Origin: Roseovarius salinarum
GTDB taxonomy: Bacteria; Pseudomonadota; Alphaproteobacteria; Rhodobacterales; Rhodobacteraceae
Direction of reading: 5' to 3'
NCBI RefSeq assembly: GCF_002834145.1
Contig: NZ_PHNT01000013.1
Location: 1 to 64,000 of the forward strand
DNA: 64,000 nt
This document shows, piece by piece, positions 9,663 to 17,036 of this stretch (positions within the stretch are counted from its first letter, which is position 1; every line of letters starts with the position of its first letter). Below the pieces are notes generated by a model. The model did not search any database, was not told where the DNA came from, and saw only the letters and a list, made by a program, of their open reading frames with translations. A program made the position numbers and the translations under genes.

Positions 9663-10573
9663 TAAGCCCCGCGGCCCGCGACGCGCTGCAGGGCTGGCTG
9701 GACGCGCAGGCGGCCCTGCGCGGGGCGCCCGCCACCACGATCGACGCCTACGCCCGCGATGTCACCGGGTTCCTGGCCTTCATGGCCGAGCACCACGGCG
9801 GGACGCAGGGCCTGGGCCCGCTGGCACGGGTGACCACCGCCGACATGCGCGCCTGGATGGCCCACGAACGCCGGCGCGGCACCGGCGCGCGCAGCCTCGC
9901 GCGGCGGCTGTCGGCGGTGAAAGGCTTCTACCGCTGGCTGGCCGAGCGCGCGGATGTCGACCCCTCGGCCGTCCTCGCCGCGCGGGCGCCGAAATATGCG
10001 CGGAAACTGCCCCGCCCGCTCAGCCCGGAGGCCGCGCACGACGTCATCGACAGGCTCGAGGGGCAATCGCGCACGCCGTGGATGGCCGCGCGCGACCAGG
10101 CCGTCGTGACACTTCTTTACGGCTGCGGGCTGCGCGTTTCCGAGGCGCTGGGGCTGTCCGGCGAGGCGCACCCGCTGGGCGAAACGCTGCGTCTGACCGG
10201 CAAGGGCGGCAAGGAACGGATCGTCCCGGTGATCGCGCCCGCGCGCGAGGCGGTGGCCCGCTACGCCGCCCTGTGCCCCTGGCCGATGCGGGCGGACACC
10301 CCGCTGTTCTACGGCCAACGCGGCGGGCGGCTGTCGCCGCGGGCGGTCCAGAAGGTCGTGGCGCAGGTGCGCATGCAACTTGGCCTGCCGCACAGTGCCA
10401 CGCCGCACGCCATGCGCCACAGCTTCGCCACGCATCTGCTCAACGCGGGCGGCGACCTGCGCGCGATCCAGGAGTTGCTCGGCCACGCCTCGTTGTCGAC
10501 GACGCAGGCCTATACCGCGGTCGACACCGACCGCCTGATGGCCGTCTACGAAAAGGCGCATCCCAAAGCCTGA
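9659..10573 (+). CDS. xerC: Tyrosine recombinase XerC
   Basis: Site-specific recombinase that, with XerD, resolves chromosome dimers at dif. 304 residues from ATG 9659. The N-terminal SAM-like core-binding domain spans about residues 1-105 and the catalytic domain about 120-300. All catalytic residues are visible: Arg159 (GLRVSE), Lys182 (GKGGKER), His250 and Arg253 (HAMRHSF), His276 (LGHASL) and the nucleophile Tyr285 (TQAYTAV). It is translationally coupled to the DUF484 gene. Position and length point to the housekeeping enzyme rather than a phage integrase. Confidence 0.94.
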   Translation: MISPAARDALQGWLDAQAALRGAPATTIDAYARDVTGFLAFMAEHHGGTQGLGPLARVTTADMRAWMAHERRRGTGARSLARRLSAVKGFYRWLAERADVDPSAVLAARAPKYARKLPRPLSPEAAHDVIDRLEGQSRTPWMAARDQAVVTLLYGCGLRVSEALGLSGEAHPLGETLRLTGKGGKERIVPVIAPAREAVARYAALCPWPMRADTPLFYGQRGGRLSPRAVQKVVAQVRMQLGLPHSATPHAMRHSFATHLLNAGGDLRAIQELLGHASLSTTQAYTAVDTDRLMAVYEKAHPKA

Positions 10574-10631
10574 TTGCGCGCGCGCGCGTTTTGCGTCATG
10601 ACGGTTTCATGACACGACACCACGTTATTCC

Positions 10632-11324
10632 ATGACGACCGGGCTGAAGGCGCTGTCGGTCCACCTGCTGACCGCCACGGGCGCGGTCTTTGCCATGCTG
10701 GCGATGCTGGCCGCGGTGGAGGAAAACTGGAGCCTGATGTTCCTGTGGCTCGTCGTGGCCTTCGCGGTGGACGGTGTCGACGGGCCGCTGGCACGCAAGT
10801 ACATCGTCTCCGAGAACGCGCCGCGCTTCGACGGGGTCCTGATGGACCTCATCATCGATTACCTGACCTATGTCTTCATCCCCGCGTTCGCGCTGTTCAA
10901 GTCCGACCTGCTGCCCGGCTGGACCGGCTGGGTCGCGATCATCCTGATCACCTTCGCCAGCGCGATGTATTTCGCCGACACGAGCATGAAGGCGAAGGAC
11001 AACTCGTTTTCCGGGTTCCCGGGCGCGTGGAACATGCTGGTGATCGTGCTCTTCGCCGTGAAACCGGATTTCTGGCTGATCCTCGCGCTGGTGGCCGTGC
11101 TTTCGGTGGCGATGTTCCTGCCGCTGAAATTCATCCACCCGGTGCGCACGGCGCGCTGGCGCGCGGTGTCCCTGCCGGTGGCCTTCGCGTGGACATTCTT
11201 CGCGGGCTGGGCGGCCTGGGTCGACTTCCACCCCGAAAGCTGGGCGATCTGGGGGCTGGTCGTCTCGTCTCTCTACCTGCTGGGCGCGGGCATCGCACAG
11301 CAGGCGATCCCGGCGCGCCATTGA
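10632..11324 (+). CDS. pcs: Phosphatidylcholine synthase
   Basis: Integral membrane CDP-alcohol phosphatidyltransferase that condenses CDP-diacylglycerol with choline in one step to give phosphatidylcholine. The 230-residue protein has about eight hydrophobic segments. Its active-site motif is the Pcs variant with twelve residues between AR and G: Asp50-Gly51, Ala54-Arg55, Gly68, Asp72, Asp76. This spacing separates Pcs from phosphatidylglycerol- and phosphatidylserine-synthase relatives. The family is typical of alphaproteobacteria. It converges with the GlxA-type regulator, 44 bases away. Confidence 0.93.
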   Translation: MTTGLKALSVHLLTATGAVFAMLAMLAAVEENWSLMFLWLVVAFAVDGVDGPLARKYIVSENAPRFDGVLMDLIIDYLTYVFIPAFALFKSDLLPGWTGWVAIILITFASAMYFADTSMKAKDNSFSGFPGAWNMLVIVLFAVKPDFWLILALVAVLSVAMFLPLKFIHPVRTARWRAVSLPVAFAWTFFAGWAAWVDFHPESWAIWGLVVSSLYLLGAGIAQQAIPARH

Positions 11325-11368
11325 CACGGGGCGCGCCCGCACGGCCGCAACGCGCAATATCCCGGGCG

Positions 11369-12337
11369 TCAGGCCGACCGTGCCGCGCGCAGCGCGCGCG
11401 GCGACCGGCCGTATTCGCGCCTGACCGCCCGCGCCAGGGCGGCTGGCGAGTCGTAGCCGCAGCGCACGGCAACCTCGGCGATGCCGAGGCGCGTTTCGGC
11501 GATCAACCGCCGCGCCGCCGCCAGTCGAAGATGACGATAGACGCGGCCGGGCGGCGCGCCCAGGCCGGCGCGGAAGCGGCGGTCGAGCGTGCGGGGCTGG
11601 CATGACAGGCGCCGCGCCAGCGTGGCAAGCGGCAGCGGCCGCTCGAGATGCTCACGCATCAGCGCGAGCGCACGGCGCACCATAGGGTCGCGCGCGCCCT
11701 CGGCTTCGCCGGGGGCGCCGACCGGCGGCTCGCCGTGAATGAAAAGCGCCTCCACATCAAGGCGCATGGCGGTTCCGAGATGCGCGCTGATCGTCTCCAG
11801 CGTCAGATCGAGCGCCGCCATCGCGCCCGCGCAGGTCATCACGGGGCCGTCGCGCAGATGGTGCGCACGCTCGGCGCGCACCTCAAGAAAGGTCTCCGCG
11901 AAGTCGTCGATCAGGTCCCAGTGCACGGTCGCACGGCGTCCGTCCAGCAGCCCCGCCGCGGCCATCAGCCAGGGGCCCGCGTCGAGGCCCACCATGGTGT
12001 CCGCGCGGGCGGCGGCGCGGACCAGCGCGCGACGCGTTTCAGGGCCGTCGTGACGTTCGTAGTCGTAGCTGGACAGGACGAAGACGTAGTCGGCCGCGCT
12101 CAGCTCCGACAGCGCGCCGTGGGGCAGCACCTGCAAACCGCTGGAACTGTGCACGGCGGCGCCGCCGGGGGTCAGGATCTGCCAGGCGAAGGCCGCGCGC
12201 CCGCCCAGGGTATTGGCTGCCCGCAGGGGTTCCAGGCAGTTGGCGAGGCACAGGTTCGAGAAGCTGTCGAACAGGACGAAGGCAATGCGCACCGGCGCGG
12301 ATGGTGTTTTTGTCCACTTCGGCATGATGAATGTCAT
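11369..12337 (-). CDS. GlxA/CdhR-type AraC-family regulator of carnitine genes
   Basis: A 322-residue regulator with an N-terminal DJ-1/PfpI (class I amidotransferase-like) sensor domain (about residues 15-180) and a C-terminal AraC helix-turn-helix domain (about 218-315; LATLARRLSCQPRTLDRRF and IAEVAVRCGYDSPAALARAV). CdhR of Pseudomonas, the carnitine-responsive activator, has this architecture. The gene is divergent from the carnitine genes across only 65 bases, so it very likely controls them. The start is ambiguous: ATG 12337 or ATG 12325, neither with a good ribosome-binding site. That it senses carnitine is inferred from context. Confidence 0.85.
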   Translation of the reverse strand: MTFIMPKWTKTPSAPVRIAFVLFDSFSNLCLANCLEPLRAANTLGGRAAFAWQILTPGGAAVHSSSGLQVLPHGALSELSAADYVFVLSSYDYERHDGPETRRALVRAAARADTMVGLDAGPWLMAAAGLLDGRRATVHWDLIDDFAETFLEVRAERAHHLRDGPVMTCAGAMAALDLTLETISAHLGTAMRLDVEALFIHGEPPVGAPGEAEGARDPMVRRALALMREHLERPLPLATLARRLSCQPRTLDRRFRAGLGAPPGRVYRHLRLAAARRLIAETRLGIAEVAVRCGYDSPAALARAVRREYGRSPRALRAARSA

Positions 12338-12402
12338 TTACTGCAAACTCGATCCACTGGCCAGCGGTCTAGGGTGCCCACACGCATCACCCGGAGGATC
12401 CC

Positions 12403-13317
12403 ATGCCACTTGCCATGAACCGAGACGTCTTCATCACCTGCGCCGTCACCGGCTCGGGCGGCACGCAGGATCGCAGCCCGCATGTCCCCCGCAGCCCCGA
12501 ACAGATCGCCGAAAGCGCCATCGCCGCGGCCAAGGCCGGTGCGGCCATCGTGCATTGCCACGTCCGCGACCCGGAAACCGGCGCGCCCAGCCGCGATGTC
12601 GGGCTGTTCCGGGACGTGACCGAGCGCATCCGCGCCTCCGACACCGACGTGGTGCTCAACCTCACCGCGGGCATGGGCGGCGACATCACCTTCGGCGGGG
12701 TCGACGCCCCGCTGCCGGTGGACGAGGCCGGCACCGACATGATCGGTGCGAGCGAACGCGTGGCGCATGTCGCGGCCTGCCGGCCGGAGATCTGTACGCT
12801 CGATTGCGGCACGATGAACTTCGCCGAGGCCGACTACGTGATGACCAACACGCCAGGCATGTTGCAGGCGATGGGCCGCAAGATGACCGAGCTCGGCGTG
12901 AAGCCCGAGATCGAGGCGTTCGACACCGGCCACCTCTGGTACGCCAAGCAGCTGGTCGCGGACGGCATCCTGGAGCCCGACGCGCTGGTGCAGCTTTGCA
13001 TGGGCGTGCCGTGGGGTGCGCCGGACGACCTGAACACCTTCATGGCGATGGTCAACAACATCCCCGACGACTGGACCTTCTCGGCCTTCGCGCTGGGGCG
13101 CAACCAGATGCCCTATGTCGCCGCCACGGTTCTCGCGGGCGGTCACGTCCGTGTCGGGCTGGAGGACAACCTTATGCTCGACAAGGGCGTCCTGGCGCAG
13201 AACTGGCAACTGGTCGAACGCGCCACCGAGATCGTCGAGCGCATGGGCGCCCGCGTCATGGGCCCCGATCAGGTGCGCGAGAAACTGCGCCTGACGAAAC
13301 AGGTACCGCAAGGCTGA
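12403..13317 (+). CDS. BKACE (DUF849) enzyme, probable 3-dehydrocarnitine cleavage enzyme
   Basis: Beta-keto acid cleavage enzymes are zinc TIM barrels that react a beta-keto acid with acetyl-CoA. In carnitine catabolism the substrate is 3-dehydrocarnitine and the products are betainyl-CoA and acetoacetate. The 304-residue protein has the metal ligands His51 and His53 (IVHCHVRDP) and Glu254 (VGLEDN), and the family's conserved core. GGAGGATCCC directly before ATG 12403 is a strong ribosome-binding site. It is first in a co-directional run with the carnitine dehydrogenase, which fixes the likely substrate. Confidence 0.9.
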   Translation: MPLAMNRDVFITCAVTGSGGTQDRSPHVPRSPEQIAESAIAAAKAGAAIVHCHVRDPETGAPSRDVGLFRDVTERIRASDTDVVLNLTAGMGGDITFGGVDAPLPVDEAGTDMIGASERVAHVAACRPEICTLDCGTMNFAEADYVMTNTPGMLQAMGRKMTELGVKPEIEAFDTGHLWYAKQLVADGILEPDALVQLCMGVPWGAPDDLNTFMAMVNNIPDDWTFSAFALGRNQMPYVAATVLAGGHVRVGLEDNLMLDKGVLAQNWQLVERATEIVERMGARVMGPDQVREKLRLTKQVPQG

Positions 13318-13346
13318 CGCACCCGACACCGGAAGGGACCAAGCGC

Positions 13347-14108
13347 ATGAGCCAACGCATCGTCATCACCGGCGGGGCGTCGGGCATCGGCCTGACGCTG
13401 GCCCGGCGTTTCGCGGCACGCGGCGACCGGGTCGCACTTTGCGATTCCGACGCGGCCGCCGTCGCCGCCGCGCAGAAGGCGATGCCTGACGCCATCGCGG
13501 AGACCGCCGATGTCACCGACCCCGCCGCGATGGACGCCTTCCTCGGCCGGGTCGAGGCCGCCTGGGGCGGGGCCGACGTGGTTTGCGCCAACGCCGGCAC
13601 GGGCGGGCCGGCAGGCCGCATCGAGGACCTGGACCATGACGCTTGGCGCGCATGCCTGGATGTGAACCTCACGGGCGCATTCCTGACCTGCCGCTGGGCC
13701 GCGCGCGTCATGCGCCGACAAGGTGCCGGGCTGATCCTCGTGACCAGTTCCACCTCGGGGCTGCACGGGGTGCCGCACCGCACGCCCTACGTCGCGGCCA
13801 AATGGGGGCTGGTGGGTCTGACCAAGACGCTGGCGATGGAGCTCGGCCCGGCCGGCGTGCGCGTGAACGCGCTCGCCCCGGGCGCGGTCGAGGGCGACCG
13901 CATGGACAGGGTCGTCGCGATGGAGGCCGCGGCCTCCGGACGGACCGAGGCCGAGGTGCGCGCACAATACGTCGAGGGCGCGAGCCTGCGCAGTTGGGTC
14001 ACGGCGGATGACGTGGCCGATACGGCACTGTTTCTCGCCTCACCGGCCGGGCACCGCATTTCCGGCCAGGTGATGGCCGTGGACGGGCACACGGAGCGGA
14101 TGGTGTGA
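13347..14108 (+). CDS. SDR-family oxidoreductase in the carnitine locus
   Basis: A 253-residue classical short-chain dehydrogenase: cofactor loop TGGASGIG (residues 8-15), the NAG motif in CANAGTG, and catalytic Ser/Tyr/Lys in SSTSG and PYVAAKWG. Asp at the end of the second strand (ALCDSD) favours NAD over NADP. It lies 29 bases after the BKACE gene and 111 bases before the L-carnitine dehydrogenase gene. A role on the D-carnitine enantiomer or on a hydroxyacyl intermediate would fit, but the sequence does not show the substrate. Confidence 0.85.
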   Translation: MSQRIVITGGASGIGLTLARRFAARGDRVALCDSDAAAVAAAQKAMPDAIAETADVTDPAAMDAFLGRVEAAWGGADVVCANAGTGGPAGRIEDLDHDAWRACLDVNLTGAFLTCRWAARVMRRQGAGLILVTSSTSGLHGVPHRTPYVAAKWGLVGLTKTLAMELGPAGVRVNALAPGAVEGDRMDRVVAMEAAASGRTEAEVRAQYVEGASLRSWVTADDVADTALFLASPAGHRISGQVMAVDGHTERMV

Positions 14109-14219
14109 GGCGCGCGCGCGGTCACCGCCCTCTCGCGCGCCCGCTTCGCGACACGCGCAACGGCGCGTTTCGTCATGCGAAAGACGGTGCGCCGAGGTGA
14201 TGAAACAAGGAGCAATACG

Positions 14220-15635
14220 ATGACGAAGACGGCAGCCATCGTCGGCGGTGGCGTGATCGGCGGCGGATGGGCCGCGCGGTTCCTGCTCAACGGCTGGGAC
14301 GTGCGCGTTCACGACCCCGACCCGGAGGCCGAGCGCAAGCTGGGCGAGGTTCTGGGCAACGCGCGCCGCACCCTTCCGATGCTCTACGACTGCGCCCTGC
14401 CCGCCGAGGGCAGGCTCACCCTTTGCGACACCGTGGCCGAGGCCGTCGCCGGTGCCGCCTGGGTACAGGAAAGCGTGCCAGAGCGGCTGGAACTCAAGCA
14501 CGCCGTCTTCGCCGAGATCCAGGCGGACTGTGACCGTGACGCGGTGATCGGCTCGTCCACGAGCGGCTACAAGCCGTCCGAGCTGCAGCAGGGCGCGGCC
14601 CGGCCGGGCCAGATCATGGTCGCCCACCCTTTCAACCCGGTCTACCTGCTGCCGCTGGTGGAAATCGTCGGCTCGCCCGACACCGACGCGGTGGCGCTGA
14701 CCCGCGCCGAGGCGATGCTCACCGGGGTCGGGCTGCACCCGCTGCGCCTGCACAGGGAAATCGACGCACATGTCGCCGACCGGTTGATGGAGGCCGTCTG
14801 GCGCGAGGGCCTCTGGCTGGTCAGGGACGGCGTGGCGACCACGGCCGAGATCGACGACGCGATCCGCTACGGCTTCGGCCTGCGCTGGGGGCAGATGGGC
14901 CTGTTCGAGACCTTCCGCATCGCCGGCGGCGAGGCGGGCATGCGCCATTTCCTCGGCCAGTTCGGCCCGGCGCTGAAATGGCCGTGGACCAAGCTGATGG
15001 ACGTCCCCGAGCTGACCGAGGAACTGGTCGAGACCATCGCGGCCCAGTCCGATGCGCAGTCGGGGCACCTGAGCATTCGCGCGCTGGAGCGCAAGCGCGA
15101 CAACAACCTTGTCGCGATGATCCGCGCGCTGAAGCAGCAGGGCAATGCCGTTGGCCGGCTGGTGCTGGCCCACCAGCAGAACCTCGGGACCATGCAGCCC
15201 GAGGGCGACGCGGCGCCGATGGTGACGCAGGCGCGCACGGTGCCCGTCGACTGGACCGACATGAACGGCCACATGAACGAGGGCCGCTACGGCCAGATCT
15301 TTTCGGACGCGGCCGAGGTCATCATGGCCCACGTCGGGGTGGACGACGACTACGTCGCCGGTGGCATGAGCTATTTCACCGTGGAAACCGACATCAAGTA
15401 CCTCTCCGAGACGCACGCCGGCGAACGCGTCACCGTGGAAACCCGCGTGACGCAGGGCGAGGGCAAGAAGCTGCGCTGCTTCCACGAGATGAAGCGCGCA
15501 AGCGACGGCGAGGTCATGGCGACCTGCGACCAGATGATGCTGCACGTCAGCCTCGAGACCCGACGCACCTGCGTGCCGCCCGGGCACGTGGCGGACCGGG
15601 TCGCGGCACTGGCGCAACTGCACCAAGGGAGCTGA
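14220..15635 (+). CDS. lcdH: L-carnitine 3-dehydrogenase fused to thioesterase
   Basis: A 471-residue two-domain protein. Residues about 1-320 form a 3-hydroxyacyl-CoA-dehydrogenase-like NAD enzyme (Rossmann AIVGGGVIGGGWAARF; catalytic AHPFNP). Residues about 330-471 form a hot-dog thioesterase (DWTDMNGHMNEGRYGQIF). The dehydrogenase oxidises L-carnitine to 3-dehydrocarnitine; the thioesterase is expected to release glycine betaine from betainyl-CoA. In Pseudomonas these are separate cdhA and cdhC genes; fused forms are known in rhizobia. AAGGAGCAATACG precedes ATG 14220. It sits between the SDR and acyl-CoA dehydrogenase genes. Confidence 0.93.
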   Translation: MTKTAAIVGGGVIGGGWAARFLLNGWDVRVHDPDPEAERKLGEVLGNARRTLPMLYDCALPAEGRLTLCDTVAEAVAGAAWVQESVPERLELKHAVFAEIQADCDRDAVIGSSTSGYKPSELQQGAARPGQIMVAHPFNPVYLLPLVEIVGSPDTDAVALTRAEAMLTGVGLHPLRLHREIDAHVADRLMEAVWREGLWLVRDGVATTAEIDDAIRYGFGLRWGQMGLFETFRIAGGEAGMRHFLGQFGPALKWPWTKLMDVPELTEELVETIAAQSDAQSGHLSIRALERKRDNNLVAMIRALKQQGNAVGRLVLAHQQNLGTMQPEGDAAPMVTQARTVPVDWTDMNGHMNEGRYGQIFSDAAEVIMAHVGVDDDYVAGGMSYFTVETDIKYLSETHAGERVTVETRVTQGEGKKLRCFHEMKRASDGEVMATCDQMMLHVSLETRRTCVPPGHVADRVAALAQLHQGS

Positions 15636-15638
15636 GCA

Positions 15639-16799
15639 ATGCACTTCGGACTGACCGACGAACAGGACATGATCGTCTCCACCGTCCGCAGCTTCGTGGA
15701 GAACGAGATCTACCCCCACGAGGCAGAGGTCGAGCGCACCGGCGCGGTCCCGCGCGAGGTGGCCGACGAAATCCGGCGCAAGACGCTCGACCTGGGGTTC
15801 TACGCCTGCAACTTCCCCGAGGAGGTCGGCGGCGCCGGCCTGTCGCACCTCGAGTTCGCGCTGGTCGAGCGCGAGCTGGGCCGCGGTTCCATGGCGCTGA
15901 CGCATTTCTTCGGCCGGCCGCAGAACATCCTGATGGCCTGCGACGCCGAGCAGCGCGAACGCTACCTTCTGCCTGCCGTGCGGGGCGAGAAGATGGACGC
16001 GCTGGCAATGACCGAACCCGAGGCTGGATCGGACGTGCGCGGCATGAAATGCACCGCCCGGCGGCAGGGCGGCGACTGGGTGCTCAACGGCACCAAGCAC
16101 TTCATCTCGGGCGCCGACCACGCCGATTTCGTGATCGTCTTCGTCGCCACCGGCGAGGACCAGACCGAGAAGGGGCCGAAGAAACGCATCACCACCTTCC
16201 TGGTGGACCGCGGCACGCCCGGGTTCACCATCCGAGAGGGCTACAACTCGGTCAGCCACCGCGGCTACAAGAACATGGTTCTGGAATTCGACGACTGCCG
16301 CCTGCCCGACGCGCAGGTGCTGGGCGAGGTCGACGGCGGCTTCGCGGTGATGAACGAATGGCTCTACGCCACACGCATCACCGTGGCCACCATGAGCGTT
16401 GGCCGCGCACGGCGCTGCTTCGACTGGGCGGTGAGCCACGCCGCCGAGCGCAAGCAATTCGGCCAGCCAATCGGCAAGTTCCAGGGCGTGAGCTTCCAGA
16501 TCGCCGACATGATCACCGAGATCGACGCGGCCGACTGGCTGACGCTGGCCTCGGCCTGGCGGCTGGACGAAGGGCTGCCCGCCAACCGCGAGATCGCCAG
16601 CGCCAAGCTCTACGCGACCGAGATGCTCGCGCGGGTGACCGACGCAACGCTGCAGGTCTACGGCGGCATGGGGCTGATGGACGACTTCCCCATCGAGCGG
16701 TTCTGGCGCGACGCCCGCGTCGAGCGCATCTGGGACGGCACCAGCGAGATCCAGCGCCACATCATCAGCCGGGAGCTTCTGCGCCCGCTGGGCGCGTGA
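15639..16799 (+). CDS. Acyl-CoA dehydrogenase, probable gamma-butyrobetainyl-CoA dehydrogenase
   Basis: A 386-residue FAD flavoprotein with the full acyl-CoA dehydrogenase fold: N-terminal helical domain, FAD-binding signature MTEPEAGSDVRG (about residue 125), and a C-terminal helical domain with QVYGGMGLMDDFP and EIQRHIISRELL. It starts three bases after the lcdH stop, with GGGAGC as ribosome-binding site, so it belongs to the same operon. With the CoA ligase and CaiD it would convert gamma-butyrobetainyl-CoA to crotonobetainyl-CoA; that substrate is inferred from neighbours. Confidence 0.88.
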   Translation: MHFGLTDEQDMIVSTVRSFVENEIYPHEAEVERTGAVPREVADEIRRKTLDLGFYACNFPEEVGGAGLSHLEFALVERELGRGSMALTHFFGRPQNILMACDAEQRERYLLPAVRGEKMDALAMTEPEAGSDVRGMKCTARRQGGDWVLNGTKHFISGADHADFVIVFVATGEDQTEKGPKKRITTFLVDRGTPGFTIREGYNSVSHRGYKNMVLEFDDCRLPDAQVLGEVDGGFAVMNEWLYATRITVATMSVGRARRCFDWAVSHAAERKQFGQPIGKFQGVSFQIADMITEIDAADWLTLASAWRLDEGLPANREIASAKLYATEMLARVTDATLQVYGGMGLMDDFPIERFWRDARVERIWDGTSEIQRHIISRELLRPLGA

Positions 16800-16813
16800 G
16801 GCGTCATGCCTGC

Positions 16814-16843
16814 GACGGGGGTATTTGGAGCTAGAAGAGAAGG
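16814..16843 (+). repeat. GTATTTGG-type interspersed repeat, copy 1
   Basis: A short element with core GGGGGTATTTGG followed by an AGAAGAGAAGG-like purine tail, just after the acyl-CoA dehydrogenase stop. A second copy lies near 29.88 kb in the opposite orientation, also just after a gene. I associate this motif with intergenic regions of Rhodobacterales genomes; that part is recollection, the two copies are seen directly. Confidence 0.55.
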
Positions 16844-16949
16844 CGGCGCCGTGGCGGCACCCGCTTCGGAACAGGCCGAACCTTTTCTCCGTGGGCGGTC
16901 ATCGGCGTGCGCGCATCCACGGCATCTCCACCATGACGAAGGACGATTG

Positions 16950-17036
16950 ATGTCACGTTACAAGGTTTTCTACTTGCCTGAGATTTCCACGCCGGATGCA
17001 CCCGGCGGGGCCACCCGGGCTGGCGGGCGCCCATGA
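16950..17036 (+). CDS. Possible 28-residue leader peptide coupled to acyl-CoA ligase
   Basis: A short frame MSRYKVFYLPEISTPDAPGG... of 28 codons. AAGGA lies about seven bases before its ATG, and its TGA overlaps the ATG of the downstream ligase gene (ATGA at 17033). The overlap suggests it is translated and couples translation to the ligase, although chance is possible. The peptide matches nothing I recognise. A GC-rich inverted repeat (CCCGGCGGGGCCACCCGGG region) lies inside its 3' half. Confidence 0.35.
   Translation: MSRYKVFYLPEISTPDAPGGATRAGGRP

Noticed and set aside
16806-17036. A 76-codon open frame between the acyl-CoA dehydrogenase and the ligase
   Set aside because: It runs through the repeat element and has no ribosome-binding site. 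Only its last 28 codons, starting at 16950, have a plausible start.
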